DNA from: Panaeolus papilionaceus
Taxonomy: Eukaryota > Basidiomycota > Agaricomycetes > Agaricales
Length of the DNA stretch: 64,000 nt
NCBI GenBank assembly: GCA_015501605.1
Contig: JADNRZ010000023.1
Location: 558,001 to 622,000 of the forward strand
Reading direction: 5' to 3'
Below the pieces are notes generated by a model. The model was not told where the DNA came from and did not search any database. It saw only the letters and a list, made by a program, of their open reading frames with translations. Positions 45,777 to 57,933 of the stretch are shown piece by piece. The position numbers and the translations under genes were made by a program. Positions within the stretch are counted from its first letter, which is position 1, and every line of letters begins with the position of its first letter.

Positions 45777-47687
45777 GGTGTGCTAAGCAGGACTTTAGTT
45801 CAGGAACGAGCCCAAGGGCGGGCGTATCGGTTTATATGTATAAACCTCCATGGTGCAGTTCAAATGCGGTAAACTTGAAGTAGGGAGGAATCGAGAGAGG
45901 TTAACGAAGTATCAATGCATTGCGAAGCTGTTGCCACGCCTCCAAGCAGGGTCGGAAGGAGCATTGATGAAACAGATACGGAATGGTGAGCGCGAAAATC
46001 GAAGACCCGGCTATCGCTGTACCTTATTGGAAGGCGGGGAGTGGAAACATTTAGGACATATAATACATTATATTTGAGTCTTGTATTGAGATATGGGTGA
46101 CGATGGTGGCGTATTCAATTGAATAGGGATTTGCAGGAAGCTCGTTTGGATACGATCCACCTGTGGCGCGATATCGAGAAAAAGATAGTTCCAAGTGGGA
46201 GAGGTATTGAATTTCACTTTACAATTTAGGCAACGTCCATGAAGAATATCAAACGATACGGTGCTTTAGCACGCAGCTGATCGAGGGTTAAGTTATTACC
46301 TTGCTCGTCGGAGCTGGAAGAAAAGATTTAGCACGGGAACGTATTTTCAGCGTCCAACCTGCGTATTACTCGTATAGATGGGGTTGAAAGAATTGTGAAT
46401 TGGCGCTAAGCCCATTATCCGTGGAATTTTCGAAGTCTGAAGCGGCGGAAATGATTCTCAAATGGGATACAATCACATACCTCATTCTGAGATCGCTGGG
46501 GAGATAATTATCGGAGCTTTGCACCACGAGGAAAAGTGTGGAGTGTAAATCGATGTCACCCCCCTCACAATACATTCTCGGGCGCGAAGATAGATGATAA
46601 ACGATTATTTGACCTGAGAACGAAATATGTGTTAGCGGTGATTTAGCAACACATTCGCAACAAAGGTTATTCCTTCGCAGCCAAGGAAATTGCATTTGTC
46701 GCGTCACCTCTTCACTGACAACGGGGACGAGTAATGCGACCACAAGTCAGCATCCCCACATATAAATGAGACGACTCCACTCGTCCGCCGATAAGGAGAG
46801 GAGCTACTGACGCGTAAAATAGGGGCCAATAGCATCAAATCCATAAGAATCCAGAATTAAAGAAGTCGAGGCAATGTTGTAGCAATTGAAGCAACAGACA
46901 GATAAGAGAACAAGCTGCTCACCAATCCATTTGATAGACCTATTACTGTCTCACATGATGCTCCGCCTCTCGCATGTGTCTGGACACTACAAACGCGTGC
47001 ACTGCCTCCTCTAAGCAGAATGCCTTCGCGAGTTAGCTGTTAACGCCGCCGTCGCTTCGATCTTCGAACGGCATGTCGGTATTCAATAGGCCATTTCCGG
47101 ACCGACAGACGTCATGAGATAGTCCCGTTATATGGACACTAAGAATGCAAACGGAGAACAACACACTGACATTTGGTGAAGAAGTGAGTGGTCGACAGAT
47201 GTTAGATGTTATGCAGCTCACAAACTGAGATGTTTCACGATCAACTTCACATGGACTAAAAGATCTTTTGGGGTGAGTCTTGAGTCCTGGGAGGGAAGTT
47301 TACCATCAAAAATCGCCTATATATCTGTTATAACCCAGTGCGCACCTTGAGCATCTGGCTCGAGTGTTCCCCCTCCAAATCGCACCCGAAGACTCAGTGA
47401 GATGCTACGTATACATGTCCCAGTGGTCTTTCTTATTTTCCTGACAGACAATTCGCTTTAGGTAGACAGTAATTACCACCTTCAAGGTCAGTTTACTAGC
47501 GTAGTGAACACTGGAAGCAATCGTGGTCGAGGTTGAGAGCAAGGGGCGGTCTTGTCTGAGTCTTCGACTGATGGATGCCGAGCGGGCCTGGTATCGGAGT
47601 TCCAAATCCTAAACAGGCAGGAGCAACGGGAATCGCATAGCACTCAACCAAGACCTCCTCCTCCGCCATAATATTGTCATCGCACCT
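45777..47687. other. intergenic region between divergent FAD2 and AP1M
   Basis: Holds the promoters of the desaturase (minus) and the adaptor subunit (plus). Several short frames occur, none with a family motif. Confidence 0.35.
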
Positions 47688-49439
47688 ATGGCCAGTCTCA
47701 TAGCCATCCTAGATCTCAAAGGGAAACCCCTGATTCAAAGGTCATACAGGGACGATGTGCCGCCTTCATACGTGGAACGATTTCTGCCTCAAATTCTTGA
47801 GATCGAGGAGGAAGGACAACAGGTTACACCTTGTTTCTCCAGCCAAGGAATTAATTATATGCATATCCGACACTCAAATCTGTATTGTGAGTTTATCTTC
47901 TACAAGTGAACTTATGATGGTAAGATGTTGATATCATGCACAAAAGTACTCGCATTATCAAAACGCAACAGCAACGCATCCGAGATCATTATCTTCCTAC
48001 ACCGACTCGTTCAAGTCCTTGTTGAATATTTCAAAGAACTCGAGGAAGAGAGTATCAGAGACAACTTTGTTATCATCTACGAGCTTATGGATGAAATGAT
48101 GGACTTTGGATATCCGCAGACGACAGAGAGCAAGATCTTGCAGGAATACATCACGCAGGAATCACACAAGCTGGAGATCCAGGTTAGACCGCCCATGGCG
48201 GTCACGAACGCCGTGTCCTGGAGAACGGAAGGGATTAGATATAGGAAGAATGAGGTGTTCTTGGATGTTATTGAGAGTGTTAATATGCTGGTACGTCTAT
48301 TTACCCTTCATATCCTGAATGCTGCGATTGATGACGACGTGTTAATCCCTAGGTAAACGCCAATGGAAATGTTGTAAGATCAGAGATTTTGGGCGCAGTC
48401 AAGATGAAGTGTTATCTGTCCGGAATGCCAGAACTGCGGTTAGGATTGAACGATAAAGTTATGTTTGAAAGTACAGGCCGAAGTATGTTCTCCTCTTGCT
48501 TCTTCCTCTGCATACCCTCTAATGACGACTCAAAAGCTGCACGTGGAAAGGCTATTGAAATGGAAGACGTTAAATTCCACCAATGTGTTCGACTATCACG
48601 ATTTGAAAATGACAGAACCATCTCTTTCATCCCTCCTGACGGCGAGTTCGAGCTGATGTCATACCGCCTCTCAACGCCAGTTAAACCCCTCATCTGGGTA
48701 GAAGCAGCCGTGGAGAGTCACAGAGGAAGCAGAGTGGAGTATATGGTCAAGGTCAAGGGCCAGTTTAAGAGGAGGAGTACGGCGAATAATGTAGAGATTT
48801 ATGTCCCTGTTCCTGATGATGCGGATAGTCCCAAGTTCAGAGTGAGTTCAGCCATTTAAAAAAATCTAAATATGCCTTATCTCATATCTTTTGCGTAGGC
48901 TTCAACAGGAAGCGTCCAATACGCCCCAGATAAATCCGCCTTCGTCTGGAAAATTAAACAGCTAGGAGGAAGTCGCGAATTCCTGATGCGCGCACACTTT
49001 GGCTTGCCTAGTGTGAAGAGTGGTAAGTGCACTATTTCCTTTCATACCTGATGGTGTCGTTCTCCTCGCAATTTGACTGACATATTGCCCACAGAACAAG
49101 ACTTTGAAAAACGCGCACCCATAACCGTCAAATTCGAGATTCCATACTTCACAGTATCAGGAATTCAAGTCAGATACCTCAAAATTGTAGAGAAGAGTGG
49201 ATATCAGGCGTTGCCTTGGGTGAGGTACATTACGCAGAACGGTGATGACTATAGGTTCGTATTTTTCCCTCATTTACCTCCCCTTCCTGTCCAAGCTTCT
49301 GTCCGCTTTTTACTCGTCCTTTTTCTGTTACCCACATCCTCTTTCCCTCATAACTTCTACCTTCATGCTGACTAAACCTCATCCCAACAGCTTAAGAACA
49401 GCACTAGAGAAGGGCAGCGCTCCCATCATGCCTATGTAG
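47688..49439 (+). CDS. APM1: AP-1 clathrin adaptor complex, mu subunit
   Basis: Exons 47688-47886, 47947-48290, 48353-48482, 48537-48841, 48899-49022, 49095-49254 and 49391-49439 give 436 residues. The N-terminal longin-like domain (MASLIAILDLKGKPLIQRSYRDDV, HSNLYLLALSKRNSNASEIIIFLHRLVQVLVEYFKELEEESIRDNFVIIYELMDEMMDFGYPQ) is followed by the mu homology domain (GIRYRKNEVFLDVIESVN, PPDGEFELMSYRL, TVSGIQVRYLKIVEKSGYQALPWVRYIT). Sorts Tyr-based cargo at the trans-Golgi and endosomes. Conserved along its full length. Confidence 0.97.
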
Positions 49440-49840
49440 ATTGCCAGCTTGCGATGCGTGGTGTATTTGTTTCCGTTTTTCTCCTTGTACGTATGAACGC
49501 CCATACCTATATCATCTACCTTGTTGCACTTTTGGGGACCACGGTTGGCGATCTAAGAGTAACAGTGTTGAGTGCAACGCGATCTTGCGCTTTGTTTTCG
49601 ACTCTTTCGTGCTCAGCTGACCTTTTAGACCTGTGTAGTGTTGGCGTTGGCAATTGGTAGGTGTACTTCAGCCTTTATACCCCAGCTCCCTTTTTGCTTA
49701 ACAGTCGTTTACAGATGGTGAACGTGTATTTAAAAGGCCTATGCTCTTCAAAGGTGGAGACCTTGTCTTGTCGCCAAGGAGGAGAATTCACGAGGATAGA
49801 ATGGGAGCCTGAACAAAACCTCATCTCCTTGTACAGGATG

Positions 49841-49848
49841 TATAAAAG
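49841..49848 (+). promoter_or_regulatory. TATA box with CT-rich leader
   Basis: TATAAAAG is followed by a CT-rich leader and an ATG at 50000, the layout of a strong fungal promoter. Confidence 0.45.
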
Positions 49849-49999
49849 CTGGCTGCTACTACATCATCCACATCACCAAACCCTTGAACCTTCTACTGTC
49901 TCTTTTTTTCTCGACTTCCGAAGAACTGATAAATCTCTCCAACTCTCCTTAATTCTTGAAATCCAGCCTCGACTAAAGACAGTACTGTTTGACATAGTT

Positions 50000-50182
50000 A
50001 TGCCCAAGGATGCATCTGGCGAGAGGTCTAAGACTAGGCCCCTGGGCTCCCTAAATGAGCGGAGGACCCCGAAGGGTATCCGCGCTTCACTTTTGAACGC
50101 CCCTTCGCTTCAGCAAGCACAGGAGGCAATGCCGCGCCATTCACTGCGTTTTGACCCAATCCGGGGCGAGAGACGCAAATGA
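50000..50182 (+). CDS. Short basic protein, possibly a truncated gene
   Basis: An open frame of 60 residues (MPKDASGERSKTRPLGSLNE…) starts about 150 bp after a good TATA box, with the start codon in a plausible context. It is basic and lacks known motifs. The MPKD/basic start resembles the heads of small fungal nuclear proteins, but nothing further supports that. It may be the remnant of a gene whose body was lost. Region 49440-49840 holds no gene. Confidence 0.3.
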   Translation: MPKDASGERSKTRPLGSLNERRTPKGIRASLLNAPSLQQAQEAMPRHSLRFDPIRGERRK

Positions 50183-50849
50183 CACAATACGGAGGACGAC
50201 GTCTAATCCCAGCCCTGACTCTCATCTTCGAGATTGAGCCCGATGTTTTCTGGTTTGGTCTTGAAATCATGGCTTCCACCTCAAACTTGGGGTAGGATGT
50301 TGATTTTGATTGGGTCTCTTCCATGATTCATGTTTAAAATTTGTGCTGGACACTGATTATTTTCTCAAATTTGTTTTATCGCCGCTCCTTCTCAGACCCT
50401 ATATAACTCATACATCCTTTCAACTACGTCCTCTCTCTTTTTCTATAGCCAATTTCAACTGAACCTATCGTCTTAAATAAAACACGATCACCGTCACTCT
50501 TTCAATTCTTCATGTACTTATCAGTCCAACTGTTAGTCAGTCTTTACTTTCCTCTCCTTTCGCTGCTTTAAATTTCGTTCCTATGCTCGACATTCCTCGT
50601 CATTGCGTCGAACGATTTCCGTATTCCTCCTTCAACATACATTGTATTAGCCCGATGTCAATTGCAATAGCTTGTTGAATGTAGAAGATACCCTGCTGAA
50701 TTAAATTACGTGCAATGTTAGAGTCCTCCCAAATTTGACAGTTCCGGATCCAGCTTCGAAACAACCTCGAAAAAAAAAATGTACTCTCGCTATTTGCGCA
50801 GACATAATAATAGAGGGACGAGAGCAGTAAACCAAAGCAAGGCATAGAG

Positions 50850-50965
50850 TGGGACAGCTCTCTCTATTATTTTTTGGACAATGCTTTGGCCTTTCATCCC
50901 GCCTCGCGTTTCCTAGTGAACGAATTGTCGCATATACCCAATTAGGCAATTTGGCCCCTGTGGGC
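50850..50965 (-). repeat. duplicated flank, inverted copy of about 20715-20835
   Basis: The minus strand here matches the plus strand near 20715-20835, marking the edge of the duplicated C2H2 block. The rest of 50183-51174 has no gene. Confidence 0.65.
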
Positions 50966-51174
50966 GCGGGTGATGAAAGGGGCCTTGCTCTTTCTGGGAC
51001 AACGCGAAGGATGGGCAGTACAATTAGCCCCTCTAAGGGATACAAAAAGGTTTGCATTGATAAAAGAACGCGTCGATGGGTCCTCTTCTTTACCTTTAAC
51101 TATCACCACTGCTATCACTATCCTAACCCCCAACGTCTGTGACGTCTCCATCTCATATCACAACTACTATACCA

Positions 51175-51808
51175 ATGCCTAGAGATACCACTAAACCTGT
51201 TACTGAGAAGCCAAAGAGAAAGAGGGTTGTGCGTCCACTAATAATCGTCATTTTCGTGTCCTTGCCTGACCGATGTTTTAATGTAGACCCCCGCGTGCAA
51301 GTTCGCAGGATGCACCTTCACAGCGAGAACGCGGAAACTCGTGGACCAACACGAGCAATCAGTGCACAACCCCTCGATAATCCCATGCCCAGCAGTCGGA
51401 TGCAGTTTTAAATGTCTCGCTCCAGACGTGTTTGCGCTTCATTATAAAACACATCACCCCACCCCAGCCCAATCTCCACAAGTTGAGCAGCCCGAGATCA
51501 AGACTCTACCAGAGACCAGACCACAGTCGTTACAGCCTTCCTCACAATCTGCACGCACTGTTTCCAAATCCATGTCCGTTTGTTCTAAGCCGTATCAAGA
51601 AAATCTGCCAACCACCCCCCTCTACTCCACGCCCAGCCCGAGCACTTCGACCTGGAGTCATTCTTGGGGCCCTATCAAGACCAACTTGAAGAAGGGTCAA
51701 CAAATTTCGAGCTCGAGCTCAATTTCAAGCCTCTCGAAGGTGCCATACCCTCTTCCAATCTTTGCGGGCATCCGGGATTGGGACTGCATGACGATCTATA
51801 AGGCTTGA
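51175..51808 (+). CDS. Two-finger C2H2 zinc-finger protein
   Basis: Exon 51175-51228 (MPRDTTKPVTEKPKRKRVV, with a KPKRKR nuclear-localisation-like run) joins in phase to 51287-51808, giving 191 residues. Two C2H2 fingers follow: CKFAGCTF…HEQSVH and CPAVGCSF…HYKTHH. The remainder is a Ser/Thr/Pro-rich tail ending GIRDWDCMTIYKA. Probable DNA- or RNA-binding protein of unknown target. The paralogue at 20513-20728 is truncated. It lies 0.5 kb upstream of the finger-less C2H2 derivative on the same strand. Confidence 0.78.
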
Positions 51809-51915
51809 AAATCCGGAACCTTGAAGACATATATCCTCCATCTATTTTACCACCCGGTTCTGCCTCAGGAGTATTCCTAGAAATTTGAACCTTAAATTCG
51901 TCATTTGTAGCTTTA

Positions 51916-51941
51916 TAAATTAAATTAAATTAAATTAAATT
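51916..51941. repeat. (TAAAT)n microsatellite
   Basis: Five tandem TAAAT units in the 3' flank of the C2H2 gene. The remaining part of 51809-52350 is the promoter block shared with 19850-20110, including a tataag-type box near 52312. Confidence 0.7.
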
Positions 51942-52350
51942 ATACATCTATTTAGCCATTAAACCAGTCGCTCATTCAAAATTACGATAAGTTATAATGG
52001 GTTCAGATCGCCGAGCTGGTTTGCCACATGTCTGAGTTCGATGTGATTGCCAAAACCCTGTTTCATTGACCGAATCGAGTAATTTTAGTGCTACAATGCG
52101 AGGCCAGTCGCTCAATAACTTACCCCATAATGGCGAAATCAATCTCGGAAAAGCAACAAGTCTGGGGGAGGGCTGATCCCCAAAACCGCTCGCAACCCCT
52201 TTCTCAGTGGCTGGTGGTAGTGCGGGCGCTTGGACAAAACGGTCAGGAGTACAATGATAGCAAAGCGCTCGCAACTTGCAGAAGGAACGCATTGTTGGGG
52301 AGAGTCCCACATATAAGAAGGGGCAAAGAGAGCTCACTCTTACCACAATC

Positions 52351-52878
52351 ATGGATCGCAGTTCCAGCAACGAAATCAATCATTACACCCAGGAGACCGA
52401 CGCAACCGTACGTGTGACCGACAAATCGCCACCGTCCCAGCACAAGGGCAGCTCTCGTTGCCATACTCAGAGGAGGTTGACGAAACCGTATTCTCGGAAG
52501 GGTTCCGTTGCATCAAAGGACGAGACAACCAGTCCTCTCGACATGCAGTCCTGTGCACTTCCAGCGTCTAAAACTCCTTCCTCTCGACAATCCTCTGTTT
52601 CAAAGGCTCGCAGCCGCGTCGGCAAAAAGGCCAATCGAATCAACGCCAGTACTGGCACTGGCACGGCACCTACCGTAACAGCATCAGCCCCAGCGCCTAT
52701 CTCCGTGCCTGGCTTTAAATTGGCCAAGGCTCGTGAGATCGCTGCTGATCAACTTAAACCCCTTAAGAGCGACTTCCTTTGGTTCACCTCAGGAAACCCA
52801 CCTCATTTCCTTCCGGAGCTCGCGACGCCAGAGGAATACCAAGAAAAATTTGGTTTGGCTCGTAAATACAGGGATTGA
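52351..52878 (+). CDS. Finger-less derivative of the three-finger C2H2 family
   Basis: An open frame of 175 residues in a single exon. It starts like the family (MDRSSSNEINHYTQETDATV, compare MDRRSLYEKIKYRYVQEPDGS) and shares their promoter. It then jumps straight to the Ser/Lys-rich region (CALPASKTPSSRQSSVSKARSRVG) and the conserved end (LATPEEYQEKFGLARKYRD). All three zinc fingers and both introns are gone, yet the frame is open from start to stop. It is either a decayed copy that happens to be open or a shortened protein able to compete with full-length relatives through its C-terminus (inference). Confidence 0.6.
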   Translation: MDRSSSNEINHYTQETDATVRVTDKSPPSQHKGSSRCHTQRRLTKPYSRKGSVASKDETTSPLDMQSCALPASKTPSSRQSSVSKARSRVGKKANRINASTGTGTAPTVTASAPAPISVPGFKLAKAREIAADQLKPLKSDFLWFTSGNPPHFLPELATPEEYQEKFGLARKYRD

Positions 52879-53436
52879 ACTTGATGAAATTCATGTTCGC
52901 CTATCCTGGATATTATTCCCACCTGATATGTACTAATAGTCCCATCATAGTCGCTCTTATCCTACTTCAATTGTTCTCGCATCTTGTTTTGCTTGTGCTC
53001 TCATCTTGCTTCACTTCTCTCTCATCTTCCTATTTGACTTACACTCGCCTTTACTACCTACAGTCATTCATGTGATATATTTCTTGTATGTTATGGTCAA
53101 CTCTCTTATGATTTATTATATTTTACGCTCAAAAGAATTCAACCGATTCGAGACACTCATAAACAGTTAACATAAAAGCGCGCGCTTCGAAAAATTGCAA
53201 GGAGGCATTTGTGATGTTATTTCTCCACATTGAAAAATAACACCGACATGTTACCTACTTTACAACAGTCACAAAAACTACATATTTTCTGGAATACAAA
53301 TCGATGCGCTACTACCCCAATGACCAAACCCTAAACAGCATCCATAACCCAAACGTGCCTCCAGCCTGACATCCAAACCAAAGAATCAAAAGAAGCCAAA
53401 GAAAATGAAAAAATAGAGAGACCAAAAAGATTCCCC

Positions 53437-54123
53437 TCAAAGATAAAACATCGTATCCTTCAACTTCTCACTGACCCCCCCGCCCCAAAGCCCCTCCCCC
53501 TCCTTCATAACCGCCTCATACTGCTCCTCCCCGCCACTCGTAACCGATCCACCACTCGAACTAATACCCTGGAGCAATGGATGCAAATAGCATCGACCAC
53601 GCTCACATGCAAGGTCAGCGTAATATGCGGGAGAGACCAAGCTGACGGCCTTGGTGGCGCGGGCGAACAGGTAGCTGACGTCGTTAGTCAGTCCTTGGAG
53701 TGCATCTTGCGTGAACCCGTAATCGTCGTGAACGACGTAGTAATGCGTCGGCTTGGTAGAGCCTTGGAGTCCAGCGTGCGCTAAGTGAATGAAATACGTG
53801 AGCAAACGATAAAGAAGACAGCGATGAAATCGAACCTTGAAGGAAAAAATCGAAGTGATAAATAGACGTGACACCCCGGTCGACAACAGTACCGGGCAAG
53901 GGGTTCTTCGTCCTATCCGCATCCTCATCTCTCGTTGGATAAAATCGTGTATGATGTCGTTTCCCCTAATAAACAGACGTCAGAAGAACCACAAGGCGAG
54001 TCCAATACAGCCCTTACACAAATCACAATCGTCAACTTGGGAGTGTAAGTTCCCTTTGCCGTATCAAACTTCCTAAAAGACTTCTTGATCTTGACTAATT
54101 CATCCGCGACGACAATGCTGAAC
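53437..54123 (-). pseudogene. AGO: Argonaute, 3' part (separated by transposon insertion)
   Basis: Exons 54115-54018 (rest of the split exon), 53965-53836 and 53780-53437. They encode the C-terminal half of the PIWI domain: FSIVVADELVKIKKSF, GKRHHTRFYPT, NPLPGTVVDRGVTSIYHFDFFLQ, THYYVVHDDYGFTQDALQGLTNDVSYLFAR and SLVSPAYYADLACERGR, ending FYL. The Asp of YYAD stands at the fourth catalytic position (His in many Argonautes). With the 5' part and one copy of the 8-bp duplication, all phases close to 953 residues, so no other damage is visible. As placed, it has no promoter or start and cannot be made together with the 5' part unless the element is removed. Region 52879-53436 shows no gene. Confidence 0.93.
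54116..54123. repeat. Target-site duplication, left copy
   Basis: TGCTGAAC, identical to 58965-58972. An 8-bp duplication is the hallmark of hAT transposition. Confidence 0.95.
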
Positions 54124-54135
54124 TAGTGTTGCCGC
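54124..54135 (+). repeat. hAT terminal inverted repeat, left
   Basis: TAGTGTTGCCGC, the exact reverse complement of 58953-58964. Matches the T/CAGTGTTG-type ends common in hAT elements. Confidence 0.93.
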
Positions 54136-54260
54136 AGCTCAGCTCAGCTCAGCTCCAGCTCGCTCGCACCGGCTCAGGGATCTGACAGCTCGGAGCCAGC
54201 TCCGGAGCCACCAACAGGGCTCTGGTTTCCAATCAGCTCAGACCTGAGCTGGTTTAGCTG
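54136..54260. repeat. Subterminal AGCTC-type repeats, left end
   Basis: Several tandem and scattered copies of AGCTC/GAGCT and GGCTC within about 125 bp of the left end. In hAT elements such short subterminal repeats bind the transposase. Confidence 0.7.
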
Positions 54261-54327
54261 ACAGCTCATGACAAATCGTCCATATCAGGCAATTTTAGTA
54301 ACTAAGATAATCTAATTTACATCAAGT

Positions 54328-57300
54328 CTACTCATTGTCCTCTCCGTGGCGCTCTGCTGCAACTACGAGATCACTTATGAAAGATTCAACATCATGTGCA
54401 CGAAAAGAGTCGGCTTCCTTCCCTGCAGCTGCCTCTAAGTATTCCAATATATCTTGCGAAGAGCTACCAACTGAGAAATCCAATCCTCGGCCCTGGCGGA
54501 AGGAGAACTTCAAAACTTGTAGTATTTCCATCAAACGTGTGTCGATATTATTGCGCCGATTTGTCATGGTCTCCTTAGCTGATGAGAAAACCCGTTCACA
54601 AGGGACAGCAGAGCCTTGGATGGGGAGGTAGTCCAGGGCAGCACGAAATAGGGTAGGGTAACGCAGTTGATTGTCCTGAAAGGTTGTCGTTAATCTCACA
54701 ACTATAGCCATCATCGAATGAAGAGTGTACAAACCTGCCAGAACCTGAGAGCCGACTGAGAGGTGCTAAAGGATGTGTCGAGGAGGTAAGCGTTGAGTTC
54801 CTGATCAAGAGGTTGTGTTGTCTGCTGTTGCGCCCCACGTGATTGTGATATGCTTGGCGCTCTTGAGCCAAACACAGCCGCAAGACGTGCTGTGGTGGCA
54901 AATGGATGGGGTGCGACTCCTGGATGTTCGCGTGAGCGAGATGGTGTGTACCGATGTGCAGTGGGAGCAGAGTAATTAGAATGTAAATCAGAATTGCGTG
55001 CCTTGGCTTGCTGGATATGTTGATTGTAGTATGGTGACAGCTAGTTCATCGAAACGGAGAGAGTTTGTAATGTCAATTTCAGCATAAAAAGATCACGAGA
55101 AATGTTTACGAACCAATTCCAGGACTAGTTGCTTCGTTGGAGCGACTTTATGTGGCGCACACTTCTCAAAATATGTGAGCTTTAGTTCTGGGTTTAATAC
55201 TGACACATGAATGATTAGATCCGATATAAGATGCACAACAAAAAAGAATTCAACGTACCCATTGCCATCACATAAGCAGGGACATCGTCGATGCGGTTAT
55301 AGTAGTCTTGAAGCTTATCGATGCCATCTTGAATGACAGTAGCCTCAGAGGCATTTGGATCCTCTTTGCGGTACTTTGTCTGTAGTTCACGCCAGCGGCT
55401 AAACATGTCATTGAAGAATTTGATGGCATATCCTAATGTTGGGGTCTTCTCTGTCGAAAGTGCCTGCTGAAAGTCAAATGGAACCTGTTGGGAAACGTGC
55501 AAATCACTGAGATCACTAATAAGAATATCAGTCAAACTAAAATACATACAAAGAGTATCTCCAGCGCCGTCGTCAGTGCCTGCCAATCATTCTCTGTGAG
55601 ATTATGGCGAAGCAGTTCTGATGAATCAGTCCCATTTAACATGTACTTTATGACCTACAAAGATGGTGACGGTAAGTGCATGCTACTTGACTTTCAGAAA
55701 AAGAAATTTCGCATACCTTTTCAAGCTGTAATGCACGCAAAATCATGTAGAAGGTGGAGGACCAACGTGTGTCGACATCACGAAGAAGTTGGAGATTGAT
55801 GTTTTTGGCTTTGGCCGCTTCTTTAAAGGCTAAGCGACGTAATGATGATGCACGAAACTAAAGGGTTTAGATATTAGTGATACTCGTTGCACATTGATAG
55901 ATAAAATATACTGACAATACGGATCAAGCACCGAAGTTTGGCAATTGGGTCTCCGCTGACGTCATCGAGAGGTGTAGCGTTGAGCCCATTGAATTGTTCT
56001 GCAGCATAATCAATATTGGTGATAGCTGCGAGAACAGCCTTGCATGCAAGGTTCACGATGTGCGGGAAGCACCTGCCATGAATGAAGATGTCAGTGAAAT
56101 GATTAGAATATGTAAAATATAACATACCGAATCCTACGCTTTACGCTATCGAACGGAATGTCTCGGCTCAGCATCTCCTCTTCCAGATGCACCATGAAAG
56201 TATCATTATTGCTTGCATTATCTAATGTTACCCAGCCAAGCTAAGACAAAAACAATGTCAATAATCATTGTCGACAGCTAAGATAATTAAATATACCTTT
56301 TCTGAAATGCCAATGCGATCAAGAACAAATATGAAGGCATGCATCAGGTGTTCGCCTGTGTGCGTTCCAGGAACGTGATGGAAACCAATCAAATCAGAGC
56401 GCAGTTGTAAGTCGTACTGTATGCCATTGTGAGTGTTGACCGTTTTCGCCTCAATCCAATGTGCTGTCACCGCCATGAAAGGCATCAAGTTTGGGTCGCT
56501 CCACAGATCCATTGTTGTCGAGATCTTTCCAAGAGCATTCTGGTAGTATAATAATTTCCAACCTTAGCTGAGATAATCCGATGATAGAACAAGGGCGTAC
56601 CTTCATATCTTTCTCCAATTCCTCAAGGTGTGACGACCAGACCTCTGATAAGTGGTCACGGACCTTGGTGCGATGAGGGATGTCAGCATCAGATAAATCC
56701 TCACGCAGCATCATAAAGATGCGGCGCAGATATGGACTATCAATGACTTTGAGCGACTGACAAAGAGAAATGAGAATACTGTTTAACTCTGGACAGATAA
56801 GCTCACCTGGTCATCAGCGACAATGAATTCGGTGATGGCATCTAGAAAGGCCTCGGGCGAGAATGAGGTTTGATGGCTAGGAGGCTGCCCACTGTGAGCA
56901 TCAGTGGTCGCACGCCCTTTCTTTTGGCGATGTGCATTGACGACCTCTTGCAGAGATGAAATGGTGATTGGAATCTTGAACTTGTCACAAGCGTCCACCC
57001 ATTCTCCAAGATGTTCCTTGGCAAGGTGCTTGCGTAGCGGCGACGTACCTGTCCCGAGTGCAAAAAACTTTACAGGTAATGCATCATCGGAATCATTGTC
57101 AACGGGTGAGGCGTTGCGCTTGACCCTATAGAATAATTGAGCATGAAACATAGATATTGAGATGATGAAATCATGTACTGGCAAAATATGCATTCACGTG
57201 TCAATCCAACCTTCTTGTAAAATGTCCAGACGTCTCTCGCTCCTGTTGACTTAGGTGCAGCCTGAGCTCGGCGAGGTGAGGACGAGGATGCATGATGTGT

Positions 57301-57933
57301 GCTGTGACGCCCAATCCTTGGTGAGCCTGGAGAGCGATGGGAGCGAAGAGGTGAAGAGGAGGTAGCAGCAGGGGTCATCTGTTGGATCTGATTACCCTGT
57401 GCGTTGCGAGTTGGGGGGATTGCTGTATTGGCTGAGCTGCTGACAGGGTCTGTGGTGGCAAAGGTGACACGGTTTGGGTGGTTTGGACGTGACTGTGCAT
57501 CGTTTCCGGTCTGGAATATATTGCCTGGGCTGTTCATGGTTGAGCTATCACCTAAAACTGCTCGTGAATGTGCTATCATGAGGAGATCATACAACAAACA
57601 TACCACTGGCATCTTGACCTCCTCGGTGAGGCGTCGTTGGCATTGGAGGTAGAGTGATGTGAGCAGAAACGTTTGCGATTCCGACATCGGATGGTTGCAG
57701 ATGAGATTGGGAGGGAGCACAGTGAGTCTGGCTTTGAGGTTGTTGAGGTGTCGGTGCATTAGTGGGTGCTACAAAAGCCAGTTAAGTGCCTCGTATAGAT
57801 TACAGATGAGAAATATTCCTGTACCTTGCACCTGAAATGTAATTTGTGCTGCACCATTTGGTAGAGCTGTTGTGGTTGCTGGGCGTGTCCGAGTTGCTCG
57901 TCCTTGTCGTGATGTGCTGGTGCCGCGAGGCAT
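54328..57933 (-). CDS. hAT-family transposase with BED-type finger
   Basis: About a dozen exons; the first is 57933-57825 (MPRGTSTSRQG…), later borders are approximate, and the stop is at 54328. Order of parts: a Ser/Pro/Gln-rich head; a BED-like zinc finger (VWTFYKK…ECIFC, then SPLRKHLAKEH); the RNase H-like core with the first catalytic Asp in TTMDLWSD and the second in TLDNASNN; an insertion with RIRCFPHIVNLACKAVL; and the hAT dimerisation block LDYLPIQGSAVPCERVFSSAKETMTNRRNNI near the end. I saw no stop or frameshift within the exons, so the element may be autonomous. It cuts and pastes DNA and needs the terminal repeats flanking it. Confidence 0.9.

Noticed and set aside
51139..51411. 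Continuous 90-codon frame across the first intron of the two-finger gene
   Set aside because: It would read the intron and lose both zinc fingers; the spliced model restores them in phase.
54136..54200. Short tandem repeats resembling a CRISPR-like or satellite array
   Set aside because: Units are 5 bp without spacers and are explained as hAT subterminal repeats.
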